A DNA stretch of 64,000 nt from Phytopseudomonas flavescens (GTDB lineage: Bacteria > Pseudomonadota > Gammaproteobacteria > Pseudomonadales > Pseudomonadaceae): assembly GCF_900100535.1 (NCBI RefSeq), contig NZ_FNDG01000005.1, forward strand, positions 186,001-250,000, given 5' to 3'. Under the pieces are notes generated by a model. The model did no database searches and was not told where the DNA came from. It saw nothing but the letters and a program-made list of their open reading frames with translations. Made by a program: the position numbers and the translations under genes. This document shows, one piece after another, positions 54,765-64,000 of the stretch (its first letter is position 1; every line of letters begins with the position of its first letter).

Positions 54765-56477
54765 ATGGCTTCGATCAGCCGCGACACCCTGCTGGCGACC
54801 CTGCGCGAAGCCGTGGGCAAAGACCATGTGCTCACCGACGAACAGAGCACCCGCCGCTTTCGCAAGGGCCACCGCACCGGCGCCGGCAACGTACTGGCCG
54901 TCGTACGCCCCGGCACATTGCTGGAGCAATGGCAGGTACTGCAAACAGCAGTCGCAGCCGACCGCATCGTCATCATGCAGGCGGCCAACACCGGCCTGAC
55001 CGGCGGTTCGACTCCAGATGGCAATGATTACGACCGCGAAATCGTGTTGATCAGCACCCTGCGCATCACCGGCGTGCAACTGATCAACGATGGCGAGCAG
55101 GTGGTGTGCCTGCCCGGCGCCACACTGGATCGTCTGGAACAGGCGTTGGCACCGTTCGGCCGCGAGCCTCATTCTGTGATCGGTTCTTCGTGCATCGGCG
55201 CCTCGGTACTCGGCGGCGTGTGCAACAACTCAGGCGGCTCGCTGGTTCGCCGCGGCCCGGCCTACACCGAACTGGCGCTGTATGCGCAAGTGAAGGAAGA
55301 CGGCACCCTGGAACTGGTCAACCACCTGGGCATCGACCTGGGCGACAGCCCCGAGGAAATCCTCAGCCGCCTGCAGCGCGGCGACTACAGCCCGCTTCAG
55401 ATCAGTAACGAGGGCACTGGCAAGGCTTCGGACGGGCGCTACGGCGAACACGTGCGGGACGTGGATGCCGATACCCCGGCGCGCTTCAACGCCGATCCGT
55501 CGCGGCTGTTCGAGGCCTCCGGCTCGGCCGGCAAGCTGTGCCTGTTCGCCGTGCGCCTGGATACCTTCCCCAAGGAGCCGAGCACCGTCTTCTATATCGG
55601 CAGCAGCGACCCGCACGATCTCACCGAGGTGCGCCGCCACCTGCTCAGCCAGCTACCTAGCCTGCCGATTGCCGGTGAATACATTCACCGCACTGCCTTC
55701 GATATCGGCGAAAAGTACGGCAAGGATACCTTTTTGCTGATCGACAGGTTCGGCACCGCCAGGGTCCCTGCGGCCTTCGCACTGAAGAGCCGTGTCGATG
55801 GCTTCTTCGAGCGCTTCGGCCTACGAGGCATCAGTGACCGAGCGATTCAGCTGTTGATGAATCTGCTGCCCAGCCACCTGCCACTGCGCATGCGCCAATA
55901 CCGCGACCGCTATGAGCATCACCTGCTCGTCCGGGTGGCCAACGACAGCCTGGAGCAGACCCGCGTCTTTCTGAGCGAATACTTCGGGCAACGCAGCAGC
56001 GGCGCCTTTTTCGAATGCGACGCCGACGAGGGCCGCAAGGCATTCCTGCACCGCTTCGCCATCGCCGGCGCGGCGATTCGCTACCGTGAGGCGCACCGCA
56101 GCAGCGTCGAAGACATCCTCGCCCTGGATATCGCCCTGCGTCGCAATGACCGTGACTGGGTCGAGACGCTGCCGGCGGCGATGCAAGAGCAGATCATCCA
56201 CAAGCTCTACTACGGGCATTTCTTCTGCCACGTGTTCCATCAGGATTACATCGTCAAGAAGGGCGTCGATCCGATCGCCATGGAGCACGCCATGTGGACG
56301 CTACTCGATGAGCGCCGCGCCGAGTACCCGGCCGAACACAACGTTGGTCACCTGTATATCGCCAAGCCGGCGCTGGCGGATTTCTACCGCGAGCTGGATC
56401 CGACCAACGCCTTCAACCCGGGCATCGGCCAGACATCGAAGAAGAAGCACTGGGAGAAGTGCTGCGGCGGTCATTGA
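54765..56477 (+). CDS. dld: Quinone-dependent D-lactate dehydrogenase (E. coli Dld type)
   Basis: A 570-residue membrane-associated FAD enzyme oxidising D-lactate to pyruvate. The PCMH-type FAD domain has VIMQAANTGLTGGSTPDG and SSCIGASVLGGVCNNSGGSLV; the C-terminal half has the membrane-binding and cap domains (YRDRYEHHLLVRV, YYGHFFCHVFHQDY, GHLYIAKPAL, DPTNAFNPGIG). Length and motifs match E. coli Dld (571 aa), not the larger FAD/Fe-S protein that I recall as the third gene of this operon in P. aeruginosa. Confidence 0.95.
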   Translation: MASISRDTLLATLREAVGKDHVLTDEQSTRRFRKGHRTGAGNVLAVVRPGTLLEQWQVLQTAVAADRIVIMQAANTGLTGGSTPDGNDYDREIVLISTLRITGVQLINDGEQVVCLPGATLDRLEQALAPFGREPHSVIGSSCIGASVLGGVCNNSGGSLVRRGPAYTELALYAQVKEDGTLELVNHLGIDLGDSPEEILSRLQRGDYSPLQISNEGTGKASDGRYGEHVRDVDADTPARFNADPSRLFEASGSAGKLCLFAVRLDTFPKEPSTVFYIGSSDPHDLTEVRRHLLSQLPSLPIAGEYIHRTAFDIGEKYGKDTFLLIDRFGTARVPAAFALKSRVDGFFERFGLRGISDRAIQLLMNLLPSHLPLRMRQYRDRYEHHLLVRVANDSLEQTRVFLSEYFGQRSSGAFFECDADEGRKAFLHRFAIAGAAIRYREAHRSSVEDILALDIALRRNDRDWVETLPAAMQEQIIHKLYYGHFFCHVFHQDYIVKKGVDPIAMEHAMWTLLDERRAEYPAEHNVGHLYIAKPALADFYRELDPTNAFNPGIGQTSKKKHWEKCCGGH

Positions 56478-56799
56478 GACACGCAAAGAAGAAAGGGGAG
56501 ACCTCTCGGCCTCCCCTTTCGTAGCTGTCCTGTGCTGGCAATTCTGTCGCCGCCTTCCTCGCCCGCCTGGTTGGGCAGTGCGGACCCGGGTGCCGTGACG
56601 ACCCGGTGGGGTCGGCGGCGCCAGCTCTCCTGATTGGGCGAGCCGGGTGGACCTGTCGTCCGGGCCTTGAAACTGAGATAAAGCTTACGCCCGCCGGCGC
56701 GACCATAAATTGCAAACATTGCTCCGATAATTAGCACTTGCGCAATTTTACGCCAATCAATCAACATATAGCGCAAGCAAACCATAAATAAGCCTAAAC
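56478..56799. other. Spacer between dld and the Lrp-type regulator
   Basis: No gene. A perfect 10-bp stem GAAAGGGGAG / CTCCCCTTTC (56491-56520) follows dld but has no U run, so it is a weak terminator at best. The middle is GC-rich; the last 100 bases are A/T-rich and hold the region where the regulator's promoter should lie (for example TTGCGC near 56749 and TATAGC near 56767). No Shine-Dalgarno precedes the regulator's ATG. Confidence 0.45.
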
Positions 56800-57279
56800 A
56801 TGAACAAACTCGACCGTTACGACCTGAACATTCTCGCCGAATTGCAACGCGACGCGACCCTGTCCAACCAGGATCTGGCCGAGCGCATCGGCCTGTCTCC
56901 TTCGCCCTGTTCGCGACGGGTCAAGCAACTGGAGGATGACGGCTATATCGTGCAGCAGGTCGCCCTGCTCGATCGCAAGAAACTTGGCCTGAGCCTGACC
57001 GCCTACGTGCTGATCGGCATGGATCGCCACACGCCCGAGCGCTTCGAGCATTTCCAGGAAGAGATTCGCAAGTGCCCCGAAGTGCTGGAGTGCTGCCTGG
57101 TCACCGGCATGGACGCCGACTACCAGCTCAAGGTGGTGGTGCCCGACATGGATCACTACCAGAAGCTGCTGCTCGGCACCCTGACCCGCATCGATGGCGT
57201 TTCCAGCGTGCGCTCGAGCTTCGTGCTGCAGCAGATCCTCTCCAGCACGCAGCTACCACTCCAGCACTTGCGCAGCTAA
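56800..57279 (+). CDS. Lrp/AsnC-family transcriptional regulator
   Basis: A 159-residue feast/famine regulator: N-terminal winged helix (LDRYDLNILAELQRDATL, LAERIGLSPSPCSRRVKQLE) and C-terminal RAM domain (VLECCLVTGMDADYQLKVVV). Target unknown; such proteins usually sense an amino acid and control a neighbouring gene. A terminator follows it, so the globin gene beyond is probably not in the same transcript. I recall a homologue near the rluE-type gene in P. aeruginosa too. Confidence 0.88.
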   Translation: MNKLDRYDLNILAELQRDATLSNQDLAERIGLSPSPCSRRVKQLEDDGYIVQQVALLDRKKLGLSLTAYVLIGMDRHTPERFEHFQEEIRKCPEVLECCLVTGMDADYQLKVVVPDMDHYQKLLLGTLTRIDGVSSVRSSFVLQQILSSTQLPLQHLRS

Positions 57280-57320
57280 AGACCATACGACCAATAGGGA
57301 GCTACGCATCGGAGCATGCC

Positions 57321-57345
57321 AGCGTGTAGTATCCACACGCTTTTT
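57321..57345 (+). terminator. Rho-independent terminator after the Lrp-type gene
   Basis: AGCGTGT, loop AGTATCC, ACACGCT followed by TTTTT. Confidence 0.78.
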
Positions 57346-57473
57346 GTGCCTTGCTGACAACTGCTTGTGCGAGTCCTGACGCGCACATGCCTGCCATTGG
57401 CCATGCAGTCGCCCGGCAACGGCCTGCCGCGCTGCCCCCCTGTTGCCATCGCCTCGCCCTATTGGAGAAACAC

Positions 57474-57866
57474 ATGAACGCCACCGATTGCGTCATGCAG
57501 AGTTACGGACGCTGCTGTGCCAGCCCGGCCTTCTTCGACGATTTCTATCGACATTTCCTCGACAGCTCGCCAGCGATTCGCGAGAAGTTCGCGCATACCG
57601 ACATGCCTGCGCAAAAGCTGTTGCTGCGCCAGGGCATCCTCAACCTCGTCATGCATGCCCGCGGCATGCCGGACAGCAAACTGCGCGCCCTGGGCTGCAC
57701 CCACGCACGTGCCGCCATGGATATCCGCCCAGAACTCTACGATCTGTGGGTGGACTCACTGCTGGCGACCATCGCCCGCCACGATCCTCACTACGCCCCG
57801 CAAACGCGCCATGCCTGGCTGGGTGTGTTGCGCCAAGGCATCGCGGTGATCAAGGCGCAGTATTGA
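57474..57866 (+). CDS. Single-domain globin
   Basis: A 130-residue globin-fold protein. PheCD1 fits Phe39 (REKFAHTDM) and the proximal haem ligand fits His77 (GCTHARAAMDIRPELYD), followed by the usual YDLWVDSLLATI helix. It lacks a reductase domain, so it is a sensor, O2/NO carrier or detoxifier rather than a flavohaemoglobin; the function is not known to me. TTGGAG lies seven bases before the ATG. Its last 17 bases overlap the end of the convergent PAS-EAL gene. Confidence 0.82.
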   Translation: MNATDCVMQSYGRCCASPAFFDDFYRHFLDSSPAIREKFAHTDMPAQKLLLRQGILNLVMHARGMPDSKLRALGCTHARAAMDIRPELYDLWVDSLLATIARHDPHYAPQTRHAWLGVLRQGIAVIKAQY

Positions 57867-59226
57867 TCGTTTCGTTACCGTCGCGTCGTTGCTGCAGCCA
57901 CTCGATCAGCCTGGCCAGCGGCATGGGTCGCGCAAACCAGAAGCCCTGGCCATGGCTACAGCCCAGCGCACGCAGACAGTCGAGCTGGCGTTGATTTTCC
58001 ACCCCCTCGGCGATCACCTGCATGCCCAGGTCATCGGCGAGGCTGAGGACGGCACGAATGATCGCCTCGTCATGCCGACTGCACGGCAACCTGAGCACGA
58101 ACGAGCGGTCGATTTTCAATTTGCTGAAGTGCAGGCTTCTCAAACGGCCCAGGGATGAATAACCCACACCGAAATCATCCATGGCCAGGCGAACCCCCGC
58201 TTCGCGCAGGTGGCGGGCATGGGCCTGGATGCACTGCGGGCTCTTCATCGCCTCATCCTCGGTGATCTCGAGTTCGAGGCGATCCGCCGTCAGCCCGGTC
58301 TGCGCCAGCGTGCCATGCACGAAATCGAAGAAGTCCGCTTCCCCGAACAACGAGGCACAGACATTCACCGCCACCCCTACATCCAGCAGCCCACATTCAG
58401 CCAGGTACCTGGCGTCCTCACAGGCCTTGCGAATGACCCAGCGACCGATCTCCGGCATCAGCTCATGCTCGATGGCCAGGCCAATGAATTGCCCGGGGGC
58501 GACCAGCCCTCGCGCGCCATCACGCCAGCGCAGCAACGCCTCCATGCCCGATACCTCCAGGCTGTGCAGAGCGAACTGCGGCTGGTAATGCAACTCCAGC
58601 TCGCGACGAGTGACAGCCTGACTCAACCTGGTGACCAACTGCCGAGTGTGCTCGGCCTGCTCGCTCGCGGCCCTCTCGTCCAGGTTGGCGACTTCCCTGG
58701 CGAGTGGCCGACCCTGCCGGCGTGTCCTGGGCTCGTCGTCGACGAGCTGGGTGGCGTATCGCGAATCGGGATGAGCGGCCAATCGCTCTCGCAGCCCCGG
58801 CAAACGGCTCTGCTCGCTGAGGCGACGGCACTCGCCGGGCTCATCACAGATGAACAGGCAGCGCCGCTGCTTGCCCGCCACCAGCACTCTGCTGCGCAGG
58901 CGCAATGGCAGGTGACTGCCGTCGCGGCGTATGCCCGCGCAGCACCATTCACGATCGCCCGAATCCTCGCCGGTTTCGCTCCAGGGAAGCCCAGGCACTT
59001 GGCTCAGCAAGCACTGGACCGGTTCACCGAGCATTTCCCCGCGCCCATAACCGAAGGCCTCACACGCGCCCTGGCTCAGGGCTCGAAGCCTGCCCTGGGC
59101 GTCGCTAAGCAGAATGCAGTCGGCCGTCAGCTCGAAGATGACCGCCAGCACGGCGTCTACATCGAAGCGCGAGCCTTCGACGTGCCCGCTGGCGGCCTTG
59201 TCCCGGCAATCATTTCCTGCGCTCAC
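57850..59226 (-). CDS. PAS-EAL cyclic-di-GMP phosphodiesterase
   Basis: A 458-residue cytoplasmic protein: PAS domain (about 25-130, ELTADCILLSDAQGRLRALS), linker, then a complete EAL domain (about 200-445). The catalytic set is present: EALLRW (229-234), VNVCAS (Asn), ELEITE, DDFGVGYSSL, KLKIDRSF, AEGVE and GQGF, so c-di-GMP hydrolysis to pGpG is likely. I chose GTG 59224-59226, which has GGAGGGAGG just upstream; the frame stays open to 59424, so a longer form is possible. There are no membrane segments. Confidence 0.9.
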   Translation of the reverse strand: MSAGNDCRDKAASGHVEGSRFDVDAVLAVIFELTADCILLSDAQGRLRALSQGACEAFGYGRGEMLGEPVQCLLSQVPGLPWSETGEDSGDREWCCAGIRRDGSHLPLRLRSRVLVAGKQRRCLFICDEPGECRRLSEQSRLPGLRERLAAHPDSRYATQLVDDEPRTRRQGRPLAREVANLDERAASEQAEHTRQLVTRLSQAVTRRELELHYQPQFALHSLEVSGMEALLRWRDGARGLVAPGQFIGLAIEHELMPEIGRWVIRKACEDARYLAECGLLDVGVAVNVCASLFGEADFFDFVHGTLAQTGLTADRLELEITEDEAMKSPQCIQAHARHLREAGVRLAMDDFGVGYSSLGRLRSLHFSKLKIDRSFVLRLPCSRHDEAIIRAVLSLADDLGMQVIAEGVENQRQLDCLRALGCSHGQGFWFARPMPLARLIEWLQQRRDGNETINTAP

Positions 59227-59666
59227 GCCACCTCCCTCCATTGCTTGGGCTCTGCGTTCCGCGAGGCGTACACCGGCCACGCCAGAACCGAGCCCCTCGG
59301 ATATCCATGCAGTCACCGGGAGGCTGGGCGAGGCCTGGTACTCAACCCCGCTGGCATGTTCAAAAAGTCGTGACGCTTTGCCGCGCTCCCGGTCAGATGA
59401 ACATCGAGCAGCCAGAACCATCATGACGACGATAAATGAACGACAGGCCGATCATGGCGCCCGGCACAGCGTATGCACCGCCCGATTCCAGTGGCACTGG
59501 AGGCCCATGACGCCGGTTGTCAATGACCATGAGAGGAGCACGACTTTGATCTCCCGTCATGGCACCATGAAAGCATGCAGCGTAACCAAAAGTCACGTAA
59601 CCAAGTTAACTGAAGCCTCACGACTTGTTACGCCACGCCCACCCTATCCTCCGTAGTGTTTCGGGC
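59227..59666. other. Spacer between PAS-EAL and HTH genes, with a repeated motif
   Basis: The first 200 bases may encode an N-terminal extension of the EAL protein; otherwise no gene. Near the HTH gene, CGTAACCAAAAGT (59581-59593), CGTAACCAAGT (59596-59606) and an inverted ACTTGTTACG (59623-59632) form two direct and one inverse copy of one motif, 15 bases apart at first, a candidate operator for the downstream regulator. Confidence 0.45.
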
Positions 59667-60125
59667 ATGGAAAAGACTCGCCAAAAATTCGCCGCTCGCC
59701 TGCGCACAGCGCTTGGCAACGCTGGCTATGCTCCGAAACCTGCAGTGCTGGAGCGTGAATTCAATTTGCGCTACTGGGGCAGGCCAGTGACCTTGCACGG
59801 AGTGCGCCGCTGGCTGAAGGGCGAAACCCTGCCCACGGAAGACAAGCTGCTGGTATTGGCCGAATGGCTGAACATCGACCCCCATACCCTGCGATTCGGC
59901 GAAGAGGTCTCCACGCGGATCGACAACCAGAAACAGCGACACGAGCTCCTGCTCAATCAGGAGCGAGAGATCATCAATGCCTTTCTGGAACTCTCGGAAA
60001 CCCGCCGCAAGCTGATTCGGGATCTGATCACCACCTGCGTGCAGGCCGAGCGCGGCCAGGCCCACCTGCTCAACGAGCGACTTGCGCACACGGCCCAGGA
60101 AAGGCTGGAAGGCAGCAGCGACTGA
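59667..60125 (+). CDS. Small XRE/CI-like DNA-binding protein
   Basis: A 152-residue protein. Residues about 5-75 look like a helix-turn-helix of the lambda-repressor type (FAARLRTALGNAGY, TLHGVRRWLKGETLPTEDKL, VLAEWLNIDPHTLRFG); residues 85-145 are a charged helical region. I chose the ATG at 59667 (MEKTRQKFAARL); a TTG at 59625 is possible and neither has a good ribosome site. Target unknown; repeated CGTAAC motifs directly upstream suggest autoregulation. It is convergent with rluE, seven bases apart. Confidence 0.78.
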   Translation: MEKTRQKFAARLRTALGNAGYAPKPAVLEREFNLRYWGRPVTLHGVRRWLKGETLPTEDKLLVLAEWLNIDPHTLRFGEEVSTRIDNQKQRHELLLNQEREIINAFLELSETRRKLIRDLITTCVQAERGQAHLLNERLAHTAQERLEGSSD

Positions 60126-60132
60126 GCGACGC

Positions 60133-60735
60133 TCAGTCGAGCAGCGCCTCGCACCATTCACCCGGCTGCAAGCCGTCCAGTGCCCAAGGACCGATACGCA
60201 CGCGCACCAGGCGCAGGGTTGGCAGCCCTACGGCGGCGGTCATGCGCCGCACCTGACGGTTGCGCCCCTCACGGATCACCAGCTCCAGCCAGGCAGTCGG
60301 CACGCTTTTACGAAAGCGCACCGGAGGGTTGCGTGGCCATAGCGCAGGCTCATCGAGCAGACGCGCCTCAGCTGGCAGGGTCGGCCCGTCATTGAGCTGC
60401 ACACCCTGTTGCAATTGCTGCAACTGTTCTGCACGGGGCTCCCCTTCGACCTGCACCCAATAGGTCTTGGCCAGCTTGTGGCGGGGGTCGGCGATCCGCG
60501 CCTGCAACTGGCCATCGTTGGTGAGCAGCAGCAACCCTTCGCTGTCGCGATCCAGTCGCCCTGCCGGATACACCCCTGGCACGGCGACGAAATCCTTGAG
60601 CGTGGCGCGGCCCTGGTCGTCATTGAACTGGGTGAGCACGTCGAACGGCTTGTTCAGCAGGATCAGGCGCGGCTCGGCGGGCGGCGCCTTGGGCACACGA
60701 TAGGGGCGTGACGCCGGGCGGGACGGTCGGGACAT
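60133..60735 (-). CDS. rluE: 23S rRNA pseudouridine-2457 synthase RluE
   Basis: A 200-residue RsuA-family pseudouridine synthase. [14 protein letters not shown], the catalytic aspartate Asp62 in [40 protein letters not shown] and [17 protein letters not shown] match E. coli RluE, which modifies U2457 of 23S rRNA. No S4 domain is present, as expected for RluE. I chose the ATG at 60733-60735; the upstream in-frame residues are not conserved. Confidence 0.92.
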   Translation of the reverse strand: MSRPSRPASRPYRVPKAPPAEPRLILLNKPFDVLTQFNDDQGRATLKDFVAVPGVYPAGRLDRDSEGLLLLTNDGQLQARIADPRHKLAKTYWVQVEGEPRAEQLQQLQQGVQLNDGPTLPAEARLLDEPALWPRNPPVRFRKSVPTAWLELVIREGRNRQVRRMTAAVGLPTLRLVRVRIGPWALDGLQPGEWCEALLD

Positions 60736-60769
60736 GCAACGAAGCCATCGGCAAAGCGGGGCGCGCAGT

Positions 60770-61720
60770 TTACCGCAAAGGATCGGCGCCTGTAGCCGGC
60801 CCACTTCGGTCGATGACCGGTGCGTGCAGCGCCATCAACTCGATGACCCAGTCGATGAACACCCGCAGCTTGGCACTGACGTGGCGGTTCGGCGGGTAGG
60901 CGAGGTACATCGGCATCGGCTCGAACCGCCAGCCCTCGAAAACCGCGACCAGCTCGCCGCGCTGCAGGTGCTCGCGCGACATGTAGTTCGGCAACCAAAG
61001 CACGCCCAGCCCTGCCAACCCGGCTGCCAGGTAGGCATTGCCATCGTCGAGCGCCAGCACGTAGCGCCCCTCCACGTCCAGGCTTTCGCCATCGCGGTGC
61101 ATGAGGTAGGAAAACAGCTTGCCGCCCCGCGCCCGCTTGAAACCGACGATGCGATGGTGACTATCGGCAAGTTCCTGCGGGTGCACGGGAGTGCCGCAGC
61201 GCTGCAGGTAACTGGGAGCCGCATAGACACCCGATTGCAGGTCGCCGACACGGCGCGCCATCAGTGACTGATCGGTGATCTCGCCGCCACGGATCACGCA
61301 GTCGACGTTCTCACCCAGCAGATCGACGAGACGGTCGCTCACCCCGAGATCGAGCTGGATATCCGGGTAGCGTGCATGGAAGGCTGGCAACGCCGGCACC
61401 AGGATCATCCGCGCGAACGGGCTGGGCACGTCCACCCGCAGCCGCCCACGGGGCATGCTGGTGGCGTTCGAGAGGCTGGTTTCGGCGTCGTCCATATCGG
61501 CCAGCAGACGCACCACCCGCTCGTAATAGGCGGCGCCGTCGGCAGTGACGTTGACCCTGCGCGTGGTGCGGTTCAGCAGCCGTACCCGCAGCCGCGCCTC
61601 GAGCTGCTGCACAAGCTGCGTGACGCTGGCCTTGCTCATGTGCAGCGTGTCCGCCGCCTTGGTGAAGCTGCCAGCCTCCACAACACGGGAGAAGGCCCTC
61701 ATCGCATCGAATCGATCCAT
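60770..61720 (-). CDS. LysR-family transcriptional regulator
   Basis: A 316-residue LysR protein: N-terminal winged helix ([49 protein letters not shown]) and a periplasmic-binding-like effector domain. The sequence resembles the large group of short-chain dehydrogenase/stress-type LysR proteins, with no defined ligand. It is divergent from the Rid gene, with a palindrome between them, so it likely controls that gene. Start ATG 61718-61720. Confidence 0.92.
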   Translation of the reverse strand: MDRFDAMRAFSRVVEAGSFTKAADTLHMSKASVTQLVQQLEARLRVRLLNRTTRRVNVTADGAAYYERVVRLLADMDDAETSLSNATSMPRGRLRVDVPSPFARMILVPALPAFHARYPDIQLDLGVSDRLVDLLGENVDCVIRGGEITDQSLMARRVGDLQSGVYAAPSYLQRCGTPVHPQELADSHHRIVGFKRARGGKLFSYLMHRDGESLDVEGRYVLALDDGNAYLAAGLAGLGVLWLPNYMSREHLQRGELVAVFEGWRFEPMPMYLAYPPNRHVSAKLRVFIDWVIELMALHAPVIDRSGPATGADPLR

Positions 61721-61736
61721 GTTGTCAGCCAGTGAT

Positions 61737-61755
61737 TGTTTGGATTTCCCAAACA
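61737..61755. promoter_or_regulatory. Candidate LysR-protein operator
   Basis: TGTTTGG-ATTTC-CCAAACA is a perfect 7-bp inverted repeat with a 5-base spacer (61737-61755), 16 bases upstream of the LysR start and 91 before the Rid gene. It fits the T-N11-A layout of LysR boxes. Confidence 0.65.
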
Positions 61756-61846
61756 GTGTTGATCGAACAGGCCGGTTTATCCAGCAGGTCGGCACTCCTA
61801 GAGTGAGCCCATCACTGCAACGGGGCCAATGCCCACAGGAACCGAC

Positions 61847-62242
61847 ATGACTACTCGCGACGTGGTTTTCCCCGCAGGCCGCCAGGCCCTCTATGAACGC
61901 AACCGCTATTCACCGGCCGTACGCTCCAATGGTTTACTATTCGTATCCGGCCAGGTCGGCAGCCACCCCGACGGCTCCCCCGAGGCGGATCTGAAAGCTC
62001 AGGTTCGCCTGGCGTTCGACAACCTCAACGCGGTTCTCGCCGCCGCAGGCTGCACCTTCGATGACGTGGTCGACGTGACGGTATTCATCGTCAACCCTGA
62101 AGAACGCTTCGAGACCATCTGGGAGGTCGTTGCAGAATACTGGGGCGAGGCACCGCATCCGAACATCACCTGCGTGGGCGTGACCTGGCTGTACGGCTTC
62201 CAGTTCGAGATCAAGGTGATCGCCAAGCTGCCAACGGCCTGA
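61847..62242 (+). CDS. Rid (YjgF/YER057c) family protein
   Basis: A 131-residue Rid-fold protein: RYSPAVRSNGLLFVSGQVG, QVRLAFDNLNAVLAAAGCTFDDVVDVTVF and HPNITCVGVTWLYGFQFEIKVIA. The arginine that RidA enamine/imine deaminases use (in ARSCVEVARL-type sequence) is not present at the aligned spot (NITCVGVTWL), so this is probably one of the Rid subgroups without that activity. AGGA lies six bases before the ATG at 61847. Divergent from the LysR gene. Confidence 0.88.
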   Translation: MTTRDVVFPAGRQALYERNRYSPAVRSNGLLFVSGQVGSHPDGSPEADLKAQVRLAFDNLNAVLAAAGCTFDDVVDVTVFIVNPEERFETIWEVVAEYWGEAPHPNITCVGVTWLYGFQFEIKVIAKLPTA

Positions 62243-62370
62243 CCGACGGCCCTGCACGCGGCAACGGGGGTGGACGGTCAGGCGCTTGCCGCGGCGGTGT
62301 GTGATACACTTTGCGGCAGCCAGAAGCTGCCGATCCGCCACAGCAGCCCCTACCGGAGCCGAGATTTTCG

Positions 62371-63423
<1,053 letters not shown>

Positions 63424-63593
63424 TGCAAAGGCTTATGCCTTCCCGCCAGGCGCCCCGGTCTACGCGGGCGTCAGTTGGGGCACTGCAGCGGATGGCCGCC
63501 AGAGCGACCCCGACCAATGTCAGTCGGTAACCCGGGTTACACAGACGAGTCTGGCGATACCCCGCAAATCTCTGCGACGATGGGGCAGGCCTG
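63424..63593. other. Spacer between convergent lipA and lipB, with a palindrome
   Basis: No gene. It contains GTAACCCGGGTTAC, a perfect 14-bp palindrome (63527-63540). No U-rich terminator is visible for either gene. Confidence 0.45.
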
Positions 63594-64000
63594 TTATTCC
63601 CCATACCCCAGGCGCTGACGAAGCGCCTTTTCGAGGCGCTGGGCGACCTCGCCGAGTACCGGTGGCGTTGCCACCCGATCCCTGAGCTGGGTCATCTTCA
63701 AACCGGCATAACCGCACGGGTTGATACGCTGGAAAGGCAGCATGTCCATGTCTACGTTGAGCGCCAGGCCGTGGAATGAGCAGCCACGGCGCACACGCAG
63801 CCCCAGCGAAGCGATCTTGTCGCCATTGACGTACACGCCTGGCGCATCTGCCTTTGGCGCCGCCTCGACGCCATAGCTCGCCAGAACGTCGACCAGCGTC
63901 TGCTCCATGGCACTGACCAACTCCCGCACGCCCAGATCCAGACGACGCAGATCCAGCATCAGGTAAGCCACCAGTTGGCCTGGCCCGTGGTAAGTCACCT
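63594..64000 (-). CDS. lipB: Octanoyltransferase LipB, C-terminal part
   Basis: About 135 residues of LipB; the 5' end lies beyond the right edge. It transfers octanoate from acyl-carrier protein to lipoyl domains, the step before LipA. Visible motifs are [17 protein letters not shown], the catalytic Lys in [28 protein letters not shown] and the catalytic Cys in INPCGYAGL. The frame is open up to base 64000 with no true start inside the window. Confidence 0.95.
   Translation of the reverse strand, partial: VTYHGPGQLVAYLMLDLRRLDLGVRELVSAMEQTLVDVLASYGVEAAPKADAPGVYVNGDKIASLGLRVRRGCSFHGLALNVDMDMLPFQRINPCGYAGLKMTQLRDRVATPPVLGEVAQRLEKALRQRLGYGE

Noticed and set aside
59393..59596. A 67-codon minus-strand frame upstream of the PAS-EAL gene
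   Set aside because: No ribosome site, no recognisable family, and it overlaps the possible EAL N-terminal extension and the repeated CGTAAC motif; kept only as unexplained sequence.

Overview
The window is a GC-rich gammaproteobacterial chromosome segment. Protein sequences and gene order point to Pseudomonas sensu lato, most like the mendocina/oleovorans-type lineages (inference from memory of family sequences; no search was run). Nearly all of it is conserved housekeeping DNA. I see no phage, insertion sequence, CRISPR array or secretion system.

Layout. (1) 1-14425, minus strand: the division and cell wall (dcw) operon, transcribed from a promoter near 14400 through mraZ, rsmH, ftsL, ftsI, murE, murF, mraY, murD, ftsW, murG, murC, ddlB, ftsQ and the first codons of ftsA. 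Most junctions overlap. (2) 14622-19440: RNase P RNA and rsmI (minus), then lpoA, yraN, gmhA/diaA and dolP (plus), an envelope-linked block. (3) 19698-36355, minus strand apart from yhbY: the rimP-nusA-infB-rbfA-truB-rpsO-pnp translation and RNA-decay operon. Upstream of it are a strong promoter with a degenerate initiator-tRNA-like sequence, tRNA-Leu(GAG), secG, tpiA, glmM, folP, ftsH, rlmE, a small membrane protein gene and greA. (4) 36352-45904: carB, carA, dapB, dnaJ, dnaK and grpE, with two sigma-32-type promoters. (5) 46022-50452: recN (LexA box), fur, bamE, rnfH, ratA and smpB. (6) 50708-56477: the lactate operon lldR / lldP-lldD-dld with a clear LldR operator. (7) 56800-64000: a looser set: Lrp-type regulator, single-domain globin, PAS-EAL phosphodiesterase, small HTH regulator, rluE, a LysR/Rid pair, a divergent lipA and the 3' part of lipB.

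How the parts work together. The dcw genes make lipid II and the FtsQ/L/I/W divisome core. GlmM supplies glucosamine-1-phosphate for the same pathway, and LpoA would activate a penicillin-binding protein. The nusA-pnp operon couples transcription, initiation, ribosome maturation and RNA turnover. LldP imports lactate, which LldD (L-) and Dld (D-) oxidise to pyruvate at the membrane.

The least ordinary points are a tRNA-fMet-like RNA with rearranged but still pairing stems behind a near-consensus promoter; a lipoyl synthase unlike the usual Pseudomonas one and facing lipB; a second perfect copy of the LldR operator core inside lldP; a terminator plus overlapping short ORF in front of carA; apparent dispersed repeats at carA-carB and dolP-pnp; and a globin/PAS-EAL/HTH cluster. 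I do not see a clearly new multi-gene system.
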